Source of the DNA: an uncultured Burkholderiales bacterium
GTDB lineage: Bacteria; Pseudomonadota; Gammaproteobacteria; Burkholderiales; Burkholderiaceae_C
Direction of reading: 5' to 3'
NCBI GenBank assembly: GCA_903838355.1
Contig: CAILYC010000054.1
Span: 1 to 46,220 of the forward strand
Length of the DNA stretch: 46,220 bases
Notes under the pieces: generated by a model
The model's database searches: none
What the model was told of the DNA's origin: nothing
Seen by the model: the letters and a program-made list of their open reading frames with translations, nothing else
Translations under genes and position numbers: made by a program
Part shown: positions 37,391-46,220 of the stretch, one piece after another
Layout of the letters: every line of letters starts with the position of its first letter
How positions within the stretch are numbered: position 1 is the first letter of the stretch

Positions 37391-38248
37391 ATGGCCCTGA
37401 TTGATCCACAACAATTGGCTTGCCCCGTTTCTTGGCCTTTGGTCCAACTCGTTGGCGCGGGTCCCGGCGACCCAGACCTGTTGACCCTCAAAGCCCACAA
37501 AGCCATAAGGGCCGCGAGTGTGCTCCTGGTCGATGACTTGGTGTCCAAAGACATTGTCCAACTCGCGTCAAAAAGTTGTCGTGTGATTTATGTTGGTAAA
37601 CGCGGCGGATGCCGCTCTACGCCTCAAGCCTTCATTGAAAAACTCATGGTGCAATCGGCCTTGTCTGGCGAGCAAGTGGTCAGACTCAAGGGAGGGGACC
37701 CGTTTATTTTTGGCCGTGGTGGCGAAGAGGTTGAGTCCCTCAAAGCCCAGGGCATTCGTGTGCAGGTGATCAACGGCATCACCTCGGGTTTGGCGGCACT
37801 GAGCTCCTTGGATGTATCCTTGACCCAACGCGATCACGCCCATGGCGTCATTTTCATCACCGGTCACGCACAAAAAGGACATGCTCCTACAGACTGGGTT
37901 GGCTTGGCGCAATGCGCCCATACCTCAAAACTGACCTTGGTGATCTACATGGGCATGACCCATTTGGAAGAGATCCAAGCCTACCTTCTTAAAGGACTGC
38001 CCGACCAAACGCCCGCAGCCATCATTGAAAGCGCCAGTTCCCCCCAACAACGCCAAATACTCACGGACTTGGCGCAATTGTCCAGTCAAGCAAGTCTCTA
38101 CCAATTGAAGTCGCCCTCCATCATCGTGGTGGGCAATGTGCTCCTGGGACTGCAGTCTTGGTTGGCACAAAACCACAAGCCAGCTCTGGACTTGGAAGAC
38201 ACGCCTGCTTGCCTCGGGCTAAAGAGCCTTCAGGCCCAAATCGCTTGA
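37391..38248 (+). CDS. cobA: Uroporphyrinogen-III C-methyltransferase (SUMT)
   Basis: SUMT methylates uroporphyrinogen III twice with S-adenosylmethionine to give precorrin-2, the branch point to siroheme and cobalamin. Siroheme is the NirB cofactor, which explains its place at the end of the nitrate operon. The 285-aa protein has the signatures VGAGPGDPDLLTLKA (21-35) and LKGGDPFIFGRGGEE (about 98-112). It is the stand-alone methyltransferase, lacking the dehydrogenase/ferrochelatase domains of CysG, so those steps must be encoded elsewhere. Confidence 0.94.
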   Translation: MALIDPQQLACPVSWPLVQLVGAGPGDPDLLTLKAHKAIRAASVLLVDDLVSKDIVQLASKSCRVIYVGKRGGCRSTPQAFIEKLMVQSALSGEQVVRLKGGDPFIFGRGGEEVESLKAQGIRVQVINGITSGLAALSSLDVSLTQRDHAHGVIFITGHAQKGHAPTDWVGLAQCAHTSKLTLVIYMGMTHLEEIQAYLLKGLPDQTPAAIIESASSPQQRQILTDLAQLSSQASLYQLKSPSIIVVGNVLLGLQSWLAQNHKPALDLEDTPACLGLKSLQAQIA

Positions 38249-38403
38249 AAATGCGATCCTCTGGTTGGTAATTGGCCCTTTGGCTTCAATTGAGGCCTAG
38301 GCGTGCGAAAATACGGCATAGTCTGAGCTTGGGACCCCCCAGGACGACTGCCCTTGCGCGCCTTGAAGCATGCAGCACTTTAGCCTTTGGAAACCAGAAA
38401 AAT

Positions 38404-39508
38404 ATGGATGCAGAACAAATCAATTTGATTGGAACCACGCTCGTAGACTTGCAGCACAGAACGCAAGAACTTCGGGGGTATCTTTGACTACGATGTCAAA
38501 GCTGAACGCCTTCGCACCGTCAACGCCTCCTTAGAAGACCCGCTGGTTTGGAATGACCCCAAAAAGGCACAGGAACTCTCCAAGGAGAAAAAATCCCTTG
38601 AAGATGTGGTGAGCACCCTCACGCGGCTCGATCTTGAGATCCATGACAATTTGGAACTCTATGAGATGGTCAAAGACGAGGCTGACCTGGAAAGCTTGCA
38701 AACGCTGGAGCTTGAAACCGCCCAACTGACCAAAACCATTGAGGGCTTGGAGTTCAGGCGCATGTTTGACAATCCAGCAGACCCACTCAATGCCTTTTTA
38801 GACATCCAGTCGGGCGCGGGAGGAACCGAAGCGTGTGACTGGGCGAGCATGCTGCTGCGCCAATACTTGCGATATGCGGAGAGAAAAGGCTTCAAGGCCA
38901 GCCTTGAAGACGAGTCCCCTGGCGACGTCGCCGGCATCAAGAGCGCCACCATCAAAATCGAGGGCGAATACGCCTTTGGACTCCTCAGAACCGAGACGGG
39001 TGTTCACCGCTTGGTGAGGAAGTCGCCCTTTGACTCTTCGGGTGGGAGGCACACAAGTTTTGCGAGCGTCTTCGTCTACCCCGAGGTTGACGACTCCATT
39101 GAAATTGACATCAACCCCGCCGACGTGCGTGTTGACACCTTTAGAGCGTCGGGCGCGGGTGGACAGCACATCAACAAAACCGACTCGGCAGTGCGCTTGA
39201 CCCACTTGCCCACAGGCATTGTGGTCCAATGCCAAGATGGCAGAAGCCAACACAGCAACCGAGACGTGGCGTGGAAAAGGCTCAGGAGTCGCTTATATGA
39301 TTTTGAGATGAGAAAGCGCATGGCCGAGCAACAAAAACTCGAAGACACCAAAACCGATGTAGGGTGGGGTCACCAAATTCGCTCCTACGTGCTCGATCAA
39401 AGTCGCATCAAGGACTTGCGCACCCAGGTCGAAACGTCGGCCACCCAAAAAGTCTTGGACGGCGACCTTGATGCCTTCATTGAAGCCTCTCTCAAACAAG
39501 GCATCTGA
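38404..39508 (+). CDS. prfB: Peptide chain release factor 2, with programmed +1 frameshift
   Basis: RF2 recognises UGA and UAA and triggers peptide release. The gene is in two frames: residues 1-27 ([10 protein letters not shown] to RGYL) end at an in-frame TGA (38485-38487), and translation resumes one base later at GAC (38486). The slip site is CTT-TGA-C, preceded by an internal Shine-Dalgarno-like GGGGGT, the classic RF2 autoregulatory signal. The product is about 367 aa. It has the RF2 stop-recognition tripeptide SPF (near 207) and the catalytic GGQ (near 252). A simple annotation would miss the first 27 codons. Confidence 0.95.
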
Positions 39509-39567
39509 GCCGATTCACCAGATATTTCTAAAACCATCAATCATTGATCCATCGTCGGAGTTTATGC

Positions 39568-42231
39568 ATGTTGAATGACAATTCAGTCCATATCGTAAAA
39601 AGAGAAGACTACCAAGCCAGCGCTTACTTGATCGAACAAGTCGACTTGAGCTTTGATCTTGACGCGAACAAAACCCGGGTGCTCAATAAAATGCGGGTGC
39701 GCCGCAACGAAGGCGTTGCCCCCGAGGCCTTGCGCCTCAAAGGTGAAGAGTTGAACCTCTCCAGGGTGTTGGTCAACGGCCAAGGCACCTCTTTCAAAAT
39801 GGACGGTGACGATCTCGTCCTTGAAAACTTGCCCGATGGCGTTGAGCCCTTTGACTTGGAGATTTTCACCACCTGCAACCCGTCTAAAAACACGAAACTG
39901 ATGGGGCTTTATGTCAGTCAATCGTCCTTCTTTACCCAGTGCGAGGCCGAGGGATTTAGGCGCATCACTTATTTTCTAGACCGCCCCGACATCATGACGT
40001 CCTACTCTGTCATGATCAGGGCCGACAAAGCGCTTTATCCGGTCTTGCTCTCTAACGGCAACTTGATGGACTCAGGCGAATTGGAGGGCGGGCGCCATTT
40101 TGCGCACTGGGTGGATCCGCATAAAAAGCCCTGCTATTTGTTTGCCTTGGTGGCCGGTCAGTTTGTAACCCGTGAGCAGCGCATCACAACGCGCTCAGGC
40201 AAAGAGCACTTGCTGCAGATTTATGTGAGAAGCGGCGACTTGGACAAAACCGAACATGCCATGAACTCCCTCATCGCCAGCATCGCTTGGGACGAGGCAC
40301 GCTTCAATTTGAGCTTGGACTTGGATCGCTTCATGATTGTGGCCACGAGCGACTTCAACATGGGCGCCATGGAAAACAAGGGGCTCAACATCTTCAACAC
40401 CAAGTTTGTACTGGCCAATGCACAAACCGCAACCGATACCGACTTTGCCAATGTGGAGAGTGTGGTGGCGCATGAGTATTTTCACAATTGGACCGGCAAC
40501 CGGGTCACCTGTCGGGATTGGTTTCAACTCTCTCTCAAGGAAGGCCTTACGGTTTTTAGAGACCAAGAGTTTAGCCAAGACTTGGCGCACACCGCATCGG
40601 CCAGGGCAGTCAAACGCATTGAAGACGTGCGACTCCTTAGAACCGTGCAGTTTGCCGAGGACGCTGGCCCCATGTCACACCCGGTACGCCCCGACCAATA
40701 CATGGAGATCAACAATTTTTACACCGTCACCATTTATGAAAAGGGTGCCGAGGTGGTTCGAATGATGCAAACATTGGTCACTCGCGAGGGGTTCAAAAAG
40801 GGCATGGCCTTGTATTTTGAGCGCCACGACGGCTCAGCCGTCACCTGTGATGACTTTGTGCAAGCCATTTCAGACGCCAATCCAAGTTCTGCCTTGAGCG
40901 AGCACTTGGAGATCTTCAAACGCTGGTACTCGCAAGCGGGCACTCCTAGGCTGGCTGTTCACTCAGAATACGACGAGCCGAGCCAAACCTATACCTTGCA
41001 TTTGAGCCAAACACCGCCTGCCAATCATCTGGAGCATGAGCCCTTTTTGATCCCCGTGGAAGTAGGCTTGTTGAACGCTCAAGGAATAGAGACTCACCCA
41101 ACACAGCTCTTGGTGCTCACCCAAAGTGAGCAATCATTTACTTTCCAACGTGTCACTGCACCTCCTACACCTTCAATATTGCGCCGCTTCAGTGCCCCGG
41201 TGATTTTGGAGCACAACGCAAGCGAAGCCGACCTCTTGAACATGTTGGCCCACGACAGCGATGCGTTCAACCAATGGGAAGCCGCACAAAAATTGTGTGT
41301 TAAAGCTGCCTTGGCCGCGGTCGAGGACACCAACACGCCCACGTCCCAAGGCCCACTGTCTGACGCTTTGATTGCGAGCCTGAGGCAAGTCTTGCGTCAC
41401 CCCGAACTCGACAGTGCCTTGAAAGAATTGGTCTTGACCCTGCCCAGCGAGAGCTACATTTCAGAGCAACTGAGCGTGGTCGATCCGGCCAAGGTTCATG
41501 CGGTTCGTGAATCCATGCGAAATCAATTGGCCCATGAGTTGCAAGCCGATTGGGCCTGGGTAGTCGAATCACAGCCCCGCTCAAGCGCCTACTCGACGGA
41601 CCCTGTGGCAATGGGCGAGAGGGCTTTGAACACCTTGGCGTTGCACTACTTGTGTTTGCATGCAACCCAAGTCAATGACACTGTCTGGCCTGGCAGGACT
41701 TACCAACGATTCAAAGACGCCAGCAACATGACTGAGCGTTTTGGCGCCATGAGTGCATTGGTCCATTGTGCTCACCCACTCGGTGACAATTGCCTCGATC
41801 AGTTTCACCATCAATTCGCCAAAGAAGCCTTGGTCATCGACAAATGGTTTGCCTTGCAAGCCAGCGCCACAGACCGCCAGGGCCAAATTCTGCCCCGGGT
41901 CAAGCAACTCATGCAGCACCCGGATTTTCAAATCAAGAACCCCAACCGCGCCCGTAGCTTGCTCTTTAGCTATTGCATGGCCAACCCAGGCGGATTTCAC
42001 AGAACCGACGCCTCGGGTTATGTGTTTTGGGCCGAACGGGTGCTTGAACTTGATGCCTTCAACCCCCAGGTCGCAGCCCGCTTGGCAAGAGCCTTGGACC
42101 GCTGGCGCCAACTCGCCCAACCTTATCAGCATGCAGCACAAGAAGCCATCAAACGAGTTGCAGCCAAAAGCGATCTGAGCAACGATGTGCGTGAAGTCGT
42201 TAACCGTTCACTTGGAGTCACTGGATCATGA
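39568..42231 (+). CDS. pepN: Aminopeptidase N (M1 family)
   Basis: PepN is a cytoplasmic zinc metallopeptidase that trims N-terminal residues from peptides. The 887-aa product has the exopeptidase motif GAMEN (about 265-269) and the zinc site H302-E-x2-H306 (HEYFHNW), with the third ligand glutamate in SLKEGLTVF about 19 residues on. Catalytic and C-terminal helical domains follow at normal length. I chose the ATG at 39568, which has GGAG eight bases upstream; an in-frame upstream start is weaker. Its stop overlaps the fbp start by four bases. Confidence 0.96.
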   Translation: MLNDNSVHIVKREDYQASAYLIEQVDLSFDLDANKTRVLNKMRVRRNEGVAPEALRLKGEELNLSRVLVNGQGTSFKMDGDDLVLENLPDGVEPFDLEIFTTCNPSKNTKLMGLYVSQSSFFTQCEAEGFRRITYFLDRPDIMTSYSVMIRADKALYPVLLSNGNLMDSGELEGGRHFAHWVDPHKKPCYLFALVAGQFVTREQRITTRSGKEHLLQIYVRSGDLDKTEHAMNSLIASIAWDEARFNLSLDLDRFMIVATSDFNMGAMENKGLNIFNTKFVLANAQTATDTDFANVESVVAHEYFHNWTGNRVTCRDWFQLSLKEGLTVFRDQEFSQDLAHTASARAVKRIEDVRLLRTVQFAEDAGPMSHPVRPDQYMEINNFYTVTIYEKGAEVVRMMQTLVTREGFKKGMALYFERHDGSAVTCDDFVQAISDANPSSALSEHLEIFKRWYSQAGTPRLAVHSEYDEPSQTYTLHLSQTPPANHLEHEPFLIPVEVGLLNAQGIETHPTQLLVLTQSEQSFTFQRVTAPPTPSILRRFSAPVILEHNASEADLLNMLAHDSDAFNQWEAAQKLCVKAALAAVEDTNTPTSQGPLSDALIASLRQVLRHPELDSALKELVLTLPSESYISEQLSVVDPAKVHAVRESMRNQLAHELQADWAWVVESQPRSSAYSTDPVAMGERALNTLALHYLCLHATQVNDTVWPGRTYQRFKDASNMTERFGAMSALVHCAHPLGDNCLDQFHHQFAKEALVIDKWFALQASATDRQGQILPRVKQLMQHPDFQIKNPNRARSLLFSYCMANPGGFHRTDASGYVFWAERVLELDAFNPQVAARLARALDRWRQLAQPYQHAAQEAIKRVAAKSDLSNDVREVVNRSLGVTGS

Positions 42232-43238
42232 AAGTCTCCCTCACCCGCTACTTGGTCGAACAGCAGCGTGCCAAAGGCAACATCCCCCCACAACTCAGAC
42301 TCTTGATCGAAGTCGTTGCGCGTTCTTGCAAAAGCATCAGCCGTGCGGTCAACCAAGGCGCCTTGGGTGGCGTCTTGGGGAGTGCTGGCAGCGAAAATGT
42401 ACAAGGCGAAGTTCAAAAAAAACTCGACATCATCGCCAATGAAGAGCTCATTCAAGCCAATGAATGGGGTGGACATTTGGCTGCGATGGCATCAGAGGAA
42501 ATGGATGACATCCACGTGGTACCCAATCGTTATCCACAAGGTGAGTACTTGCTGCTGTTTGACCCCTTGGATGGATCGAGCAATATTGATGTCAATGTGA
42601 GCATAGGCACCATCTTCAGTGTGTTGAAAAAAACCACCCCCGCCAGTGATGTCACCACGCAAGACTTCTTGCAAGCTGGACGCCAACAAGTGGCCGCGGG
42701 CTACTGCGTCTACGGACCACAGACCACCTTGGTCTTGACTGTGGGCGACGGTGTCTGCATGTTCACCCTGGACAAGGAAGAAGGTGCGTTCTTCTTGACA
42801 CAAGAAAACGTACAAATTCCCACGGAGACGCAAGAGTTTGCCATCAACATGAGCAATATGCGCCATTGGGATGCGCCGGTCAAACGGTACGTCAATGAGT
42901 GCTTGGCAGGAACCGAAGGCGTGCGGGGCAAAAACTTCAATATGCGCTGGATCGCCTCCATGGTGGCCGATGTGCACCGTATTTTGATGCGCGGGGGCAT
43001 CTTCATGTATCCCTGGGACAAACGAGAGCCTAACAAACCTGGCAAACTCAGACTGATGTACGAGGCCAACCCCATGAGCTGGTTGGTCGAGCAAGCTGGT
43101 GGCGCCTCCAGCAACGGACAACAGGCCATTTTGGACATTCAGCCCAAAGGCTTGCATGAGCGAGTCAGCGTTATTTTGGGCTCTAAGAGTGAAGTTGACA
43201 GAGTTACACAATATCACTTGAATACCCATCATTCTTAA
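42228..43238 (+). CDS. fbp: Fructose-1,6-bisphosphatase, class I
   Basis: Fbp hydrolyses fructose 1,6-bisphosphate to fructose 6-phosphate in gluconeogenesis (and the Calvin cycle where present). The 336-aa protein has the metal-binding [20 protein letters not shown] (about 110-129), and [20 protein letters not shown] and [19 protein letters not shown] further on, all class I hallmarks. Its ATG overlaps the pepN stop (ATGA), so the two are probably translationally coupled. Confidence 0.97.
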   Translation: MKVSLTRYLVEQQRAKGNIPPQLRLLIEVVARSCKSISRAVNQGALGGVLGSAGSENVQGEVQKKLDIIANEELIQANEWGGHLAAMASEEMDDIHVVPNRYPQGEYLLLFDPLDGSSNIDVNVSIGTIFSVLKKTTPASDVTTQDFLQAGRQQVAAGYCVYGPQTTLVLTVGDGVCMFTLDKEEGAFFLTQENVQIPTETQEFAINMSNMRHWDAPVKRYVNECLAGTEGVRGKNFNMRWIASMVADVHRILMRGGIFMYPWDKREPNKPGKLRLMYEANPMSWLVEQAGGASSNGQQAILDIQPKGLHERVSVILGSKSEVDRVTQYHLNTHHS

Positions 43239-43254
43239 AGAAACGTTTTATTTG

Positions 43255-43260
43255 TATAAT
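43255..43260 (+). promoter_or_regulatory. -10 element of the tRNA-Thr promoter
   Basis: A perfect TATAAT lies nine bases before the mature tRNA 5' end. The best -35 at 17-bp spacing, TTCTTA at 43232-43237, is poor and overlaps the end of fbp. The AT-rich context favours a promoter here. Confidence 0.5.
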
Positions 43261-43268
43261 TTTGGTAA

Positions 43269-43344
43269 GCCGCTGTAGCTCAGTTGGTAGAGCAATTCAT
43301 TCGTAATGAAAAGGTCAGCAGTTCGATTCCGCTCAGCGGCACCA
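43269..43344 (+). tRNA. tRNA-Thr (anticodon CGT)
   Basis: The sequence folds as a 76-nt tRNA. GCCGCTG pairs with CAGCGGC, the D-arm contains AGCTCAGTTGGTAGAGC, the anticodon loop TTCGTAA gives CGT, and the T-arm contains GTTCGATTC. The CCA end is encoded. The last pair of the anticodon stem (position 27-43) is an A-A mismatch. Confidence 0.96.
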
Positions 43345-43653
43345 TGTGGCATCTTGTCAAACCCCAAATTGACCCTGTTTAATAGACAGATTAAGTTGAG
43401 TTCATAGATCTCAAGATTTGTTGAGTGGATTTGTTTGGCAACCACCCCAACACCTGCACAGCCCCAAAATTTAAAGCGACCGATGTGCAAGCTTTGGGAA
43501 TGTTCGCTTGAAAGCTCAAAAGAATTTTTTTACTGTTTTATAATTGCTTACCCAAATATTGGAATTTGATTGTTTTGATTTGAGCATTTCGATACCGCAA
43601 TGTTGAATTGAATTAATTGACCGGTGTTGATTGACCCAAAAAAATTGCATTGC
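43345..43653. other. AT-rich intergenic stretch after tRNA-Thr
   Basis: No gene is supported. It has a weak GTCAA/TTGAC hairpin (43356-43373) that may end the tRNA transcript. The base composition falls clearly into the AT-rich style of the following gene. The antisense frame over the tRNA is a known false ORF type. I found no copy of the tRNA 3' end elsewhere in the window, so no integration site is shown. Confidence 0.4.
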
Positions 43654-45693
43654 ATGTTTAAACTTCCGTTTCGTCTGGCCATTTTTATTCTCGCCAGTTT
43701 ATTGACCCATGAAGCATTCTCATACTCCAAAGAGGATTTCATTGTTAAATTAGAAAATGGTGAGGTCTGTGGCCATCACACTGTTGAGTACATTCGTGCA
43801 GATCGAATTCAAGTGCATTATCAATGCGTTGAAAATGGTCGAGGCGAAAATCTTTTTGAGCAAATCAAGCTTTCCCCCTCAGGGCATTTAATACACTACC
43901 AGGTGACTGGTGAATCAGAGATGGGGGCGACAATTCATGAAGAGTTTGAATTGCGCAATGGTATTGCTCGGTGGATCTCTACCTCTGAGGAGGGAAGTCA
44001 AAAGGTGGGCGATGGTTCACTTTATCTGCCGATGAATTACACGTTTGCCTTAAACTCCTTGATGATTTCAGAGCTCAATCGATCCAACATTAAAAAAGTT
44101 AAATTAATCCCTACTGGATATTTGACTCAAGATGTTTTACTCAAAAAAACCATTAAAAATGGCAGCAACTCGACAAAAGTTCAATTGTTGATGCTCAATG
44201 GCATTGGATTAAAGCCCGATTTCATTTGGGCTACGACCGGAAAAAATCCGAAATTTTTCGCCTACATCAGTTCTGGTTACTCTATTTTTTTAAACGAGTG
44301 GGAGTCTTCAATCAAGAGCCTTCAAATAGAACAAAATTCCTTGACTGCGCGCATCCTCGAGAAACGGGCCAAAAATATTCAGCATCCAATTGAAGGCTTG
44401 TTGATGATTAAGAATATTTCCATTTTTGACAGCCTCAATGGCGAGGTCAGCTCACCAAAAAATGTTTACGTGCTTAATGGAAAAATTTACAAAATAACAA
44501 ATACCACTGAAAATTTTTTGAGCCCTAGTAAAATCATAGACGGAAGTGATCAGACACTATTTCCTGGTTTATTTGATATGCATGCACACGTCAATGACTG
44601 GTCAGGCGCCTACAACTTGGCCAACGGTGTCACCACAGTGCGTGATATGGGGAATCAAAACAAGATACTCCAACAAATGCTCGTGCAAATTAAAGACGGC
44701 AAATTATTATCTCCCAACATCATCCCAGCAGGCCTGATTGAAGGCAAAAGTGAATACTCCAACTCTGATGGCATCTTGATCACCACGCTTGAAGAAGCCA
44801 AAAAAGCGGTCGATTCTTATTTTGACTCTGGCTACAGGCATATAAAACTCTACAGCAGTTTTCCTAAAGAATACGTCAAACCCACTGCTGATTACGCCCA
44901 CAGCAAGGGCATGAGGGTGGGAGGACATGTGCCCGCTTTTATGTCATCCAAAGAGGCCATTGAAAATGGTTACGATGAAATTAATCATATGAATCAACTA
45001 TTGTTGTATTTGGTTTCAACACCAGAAACAGACACCCGAACGGTTGACCGGTTTTATCTTCCTGCAGAAAAATTTCATGCTTTGGATTTTGAAACTGAGG
45101 AGATCACCAATCTCATCGACTTATTGAAAAAGCGACACGTCACCATCGATCCAACTCTGGCGGGATTTGATTTTTTAAAACAGCGCGACGGTGAAATTGC
45201 CGAGCCTTTCTTGTCCATCAATACTCATATGCCAATCGATATTCAAAGAAGTTTTAGAGTTGGCGCCATGAAAATACCTGACGACGAGACCTCTGATCGT
45301 TATAAGAAATCATATCAAAAAATGGTTGAATTTACGGGACGCCTTTACAATGAAGGCATCTCTATTGTGGCTGGTACAGACACTTTTGCAGGCTTTGGTT
45401 TGCACAGCGAGCTTGCCCTTTATGTAAAGGCAGGATTGACACCGTCCCAAGCAATACAGATCGCAACCTATCATGCCGCAAAAATTACCGGGACTTTGAA
45501 CGACAAGGGAAGCATAGAAGAGGGGAAGTTGGCTGACCTCATCATGGTCCAAGGCCACCCGACTCAGTCCATTGAAGATTTGAGAAAGATCACCCTGGTG
45601 TTGACCAGAGGCAACGTCATTGTTCCAAACGAAATTTATTCAATGATTCATGTAAAACCGTTTGTGGCAGATGCACCAAAGTCACTTCACTAA
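43654..45693 (+). CDS. Secreted amidohydrolase-superfamily metalloenzyme
   Basis: The 679-aa product has a signal peptide (MFKLPFRLAIFILASLL, then Ala-Phe-Ser near 23). An N-terminal region of about 250 residues follows that I do not recognise, then a full amidohydrolase barrel. The metal ligands are visible as H310-x-H312 (MHAHV), K398 (HIKLYS), H425 (GGHVP), H445 (INHMN) and D576 (AGTD), the pattern of the prolidase and imidazolonepropionase-like group. The C-terminal ASMIT-like strand ends with GSIEEGKLADLIMVQG. The substrate cannot be predicted. It is visibly AT-richer than its neighbours, consistent with transfer. The ATG at 43654 has no clear ribosome binding site; a GTG at 43624 is an alternative but would put ten residues before the signal peptide. 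Confidence 0.85.
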   Translation: MFKLPFRLAIFILASLLTHEAFSYSKEDFIVKLENGEVCGHHTVEYIRADRIQVHYQCVENGRGENLFEQIKLSPSGHLIHYQVTGESEMGATIHEEFELRNGIARWISTSEEGSQKVGDGSLYLPMNYTFALNSLMISELNRSNIKKVKLIPTGYLTQDVLLKKTIKNGSNSTKVQLLMLNGIGLKPDFIWATTGKNPKFFAYISSGYSIFLNEWESSIKSLQIEQNSLTARILEKRAKNIQHPIEGLLMIKNISIFDSLNGEVSSPKNVYVLNGKIYKITNTTENFLSPSKIIDGSDQTLFPGLFDMHAHVNDWSGAYNLANGVTTVRDMGNQNKILQQMLVQIKDGKLLSPNIIPAGLIEGKSEYSNSDGILITTLEEAKKAVDSYFDSGYRHIKLYSSFPKEYVKPTADYAHSKGMRVGGHVPAFMSSKEAIENGYDEINHMNQLLLYLVSTPETDTRTVDRFYLPAEKFHALDFETEEITNLIDLLKKRHVTIDPTLAGFDFLKQRDGEIAEPFLSINTHMPIDIQRSFRVGAMKIPDDETSDRYKKSYQKMVEFTGRLYNEGISIVAGTDTFAGFGLHSELALYVKAGLTPSQAIQIATYHAAKITGTLNDKGSIEEGKLADLIMVQGHPTQSIEDLRKITLVLTRGNVIVPNEIYSMIHVKPFVADAPKSLH

Positions 45694-45745
45694 AAAGACA
45701 CTGATGCGTACAAAAGGTCAGCATCAATTGGTAGTCATTCACTTT

Positions 45746-45786
45746 GACATCCTCCCGACCTTGAAGAGACCGGGATTCCTACGGTG
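45746..45786 (-). ncRNA. tnpB right end: omegaRNA-type 3' hairpin
   Basis: Downstream of the tnpB stop the minus strand reads GGAATCCCGGTC...GGTCGGGAGGATGTCAA, the usual right end of IS200/IS605-type tnpB elements. The hairpin CCCGGTCT/AGGTCGGG (45774-45754) has two G-U pairs. TnpB omegaRNAs end here with the guide beyond. The exact element boundary, near 45746, is inferred. Confidence 0.55.
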
Positions 45787-46220
45787 CTAGGCATGAGAAA
45801 CCTCATGCGCAGTCACTTCAGTGGGTTCTTGCTTCACTGAGGCGGGTTTCATCGTGGTCTTACGACCCCGGCCAGAGCCTTCCTCTGCACAGGCCAACAA
45901 GCGCTGCCCGCGCTCTAACATATTGACTGCGCCCACCACATCGGCATTGTCTGCGTGGCCACAAGCGGCACACAAGAACTCGGCTTCTTTGAGCCGGTTT
46001 TCTTTGGCGACCTGGCCGCAGCACGGACAAGTCTGACTGGTGGGAAGGGACGCAACGGACAGCAAAATGCCGCCGTTCCAAGCCATTTTGTACCCCAGTT
46101 GCCGCCTGAACTCGCCCCAGCCTTGATCGAGGATGGCGCGGTTCACACCAGACTTTTGACTCACCCCTTTGCCGTGCTGTTCGCTATTGCCTTTACCCAG
46201 GCCCGAAAGACCTGGACATA
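45787..46220 (-). CDS. tnpB: TnpB / OrfB transposase-associated endonuclease, 3' part (cut by window edge)
   Basis: This is the C-terminal 144 or so codons of an IS200/IS605-family TnpB, an omegaRNA-guided nuclease. The 5' part lies beyond the window; the frame is open to the last base. Visible parts are the RuvC-linked helix GVNRAILDQGWGEFRRQLGYK, the zinc finger C-x2-C (CPCC) and C-x2-C (CAAC), and the third RuvC catalytic region ADNADVVGAVNML with its aspartate. The tail ERGQRLLACAEEGSGRG is typical of this TnpB type. Whether a tnpA is present upstream cannot be seen. Confidence 0.9.
   Translation of the reverse strand, partial: CPGLSGLGKGNSEQHGKGVSQKSGVNRAILDQGWGEFRRQLGYKMAWNGGILLSVASLPTSQTCPCCGQVAKENRLKEAEFLCAACGHADNADVVGAVNMLERGQRLLACAEEGSGRGRKTTMKPASVKQEPTEVTAHEVSHA

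Noticed and set aside
43248..43490. Minus-strand frame of 80 codons over tRNA-Thr
   Set aside because: It contains the ERNRTADLF-type peptide that is a well-known false protein made by reading the antisense of a tRNA gene.
45700..45724. TGATGC/GCATCA hairpin after the amidohydrolase
   Set aside because: Six-base arms, no T-run, and a long loop; not a terminator that I can support.
1..46220. CRISPR array, prophage or known defence cluster
   Set aside because: No spaced direct repeats of CRISPR type, no phage structural genes and no recognised defence genes were found apart from the TnpB fragment.

Overview
The window looks like ordinary chromosome from a betaproteobacterium, most likely Burkholderiales and Comamonadaceae-like. 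This is inferred from gene order (rpsO-pnp-quinone oxidoreductase-tpiA-secG-tRNA-Leu-nuoA..N; nasT-nrtABD-nirBD-nasA-ybiB-cobA) and from how the proteins read; no database search was possible.

Layout. (1) 1-620: a 13-bp tandem repeat at the left edge and one doubtful small membrane ORF. (2) 621-4227: uppP (-), glnS (+) and a DUF1178 zinc-ribbon protein (-). (3) 4360-18973: the complete 14-subunit respiratory complex I operon nuoA-N on the minus strand, preceded at 19048-19132 by tRNA-Leu(GAG). (4) 19253-24270: secG, tpiA, a zinc-free quinone oxidoreductase, pnp and rpsO, all minus strand, with structured RNA between several of them. (5) 24742-26355: a small heat-shock protein with a heat-shock-type promoter and a clear terminator, then tsaD (-). 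(6) 26571-38248: a nitrate assimilation cluster. It comprises the ANTAR antiterminator nasT, a sigma-54-type promoter with an attenuator leader, nitrate ABC transporter genes nrtA/nrtB/nrtD, nitrite reductase nirBD, nitrate reductase nasA, a YbiB/TrpD2-like gene and the siroheme methyltransferase cobA. (7) 38404-43344: prfB with its programmed +1 frameshift, pepN, fbp and tRNA-Thr(CGT). (8) 43345-46220: an AT-rich segment with a secreted amidohydrolase, then the 3' end of an IS200/IS605-type tnpB with its right-end hairpin, cut by the window edge.

How the parts work together. The nitrate cluster is a full pathway: uptake (NrtABD), nitrate to nitrite (NasA), nitrite to ammonium (NirBD), and the first committed methylation of the siroheme that NirB needs (CobA). 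Control is probably two-layered: sigma-54 initiation under nitrogen limitation, and NasT-dependent antitermination in the leader when nitrate or nitrite is present. The nuo block encodes the NADH:quinone proton pump.

Most of the window is conserved housekeeping DNA, and I see no wholly new multi-gene system. The observations most worth checking are the nitrate leader with its canonical AACGAA hexaloop, a nested palindromic RNA between pnp and the quinone oxidoreductase, the long pnp-leader hairpin, the 34-bp palindrome between tsaD and nasT, the TnpB right end with a predictable guide, and the AT-rich amidohydrolase with an unrecognised N-terminal domain.
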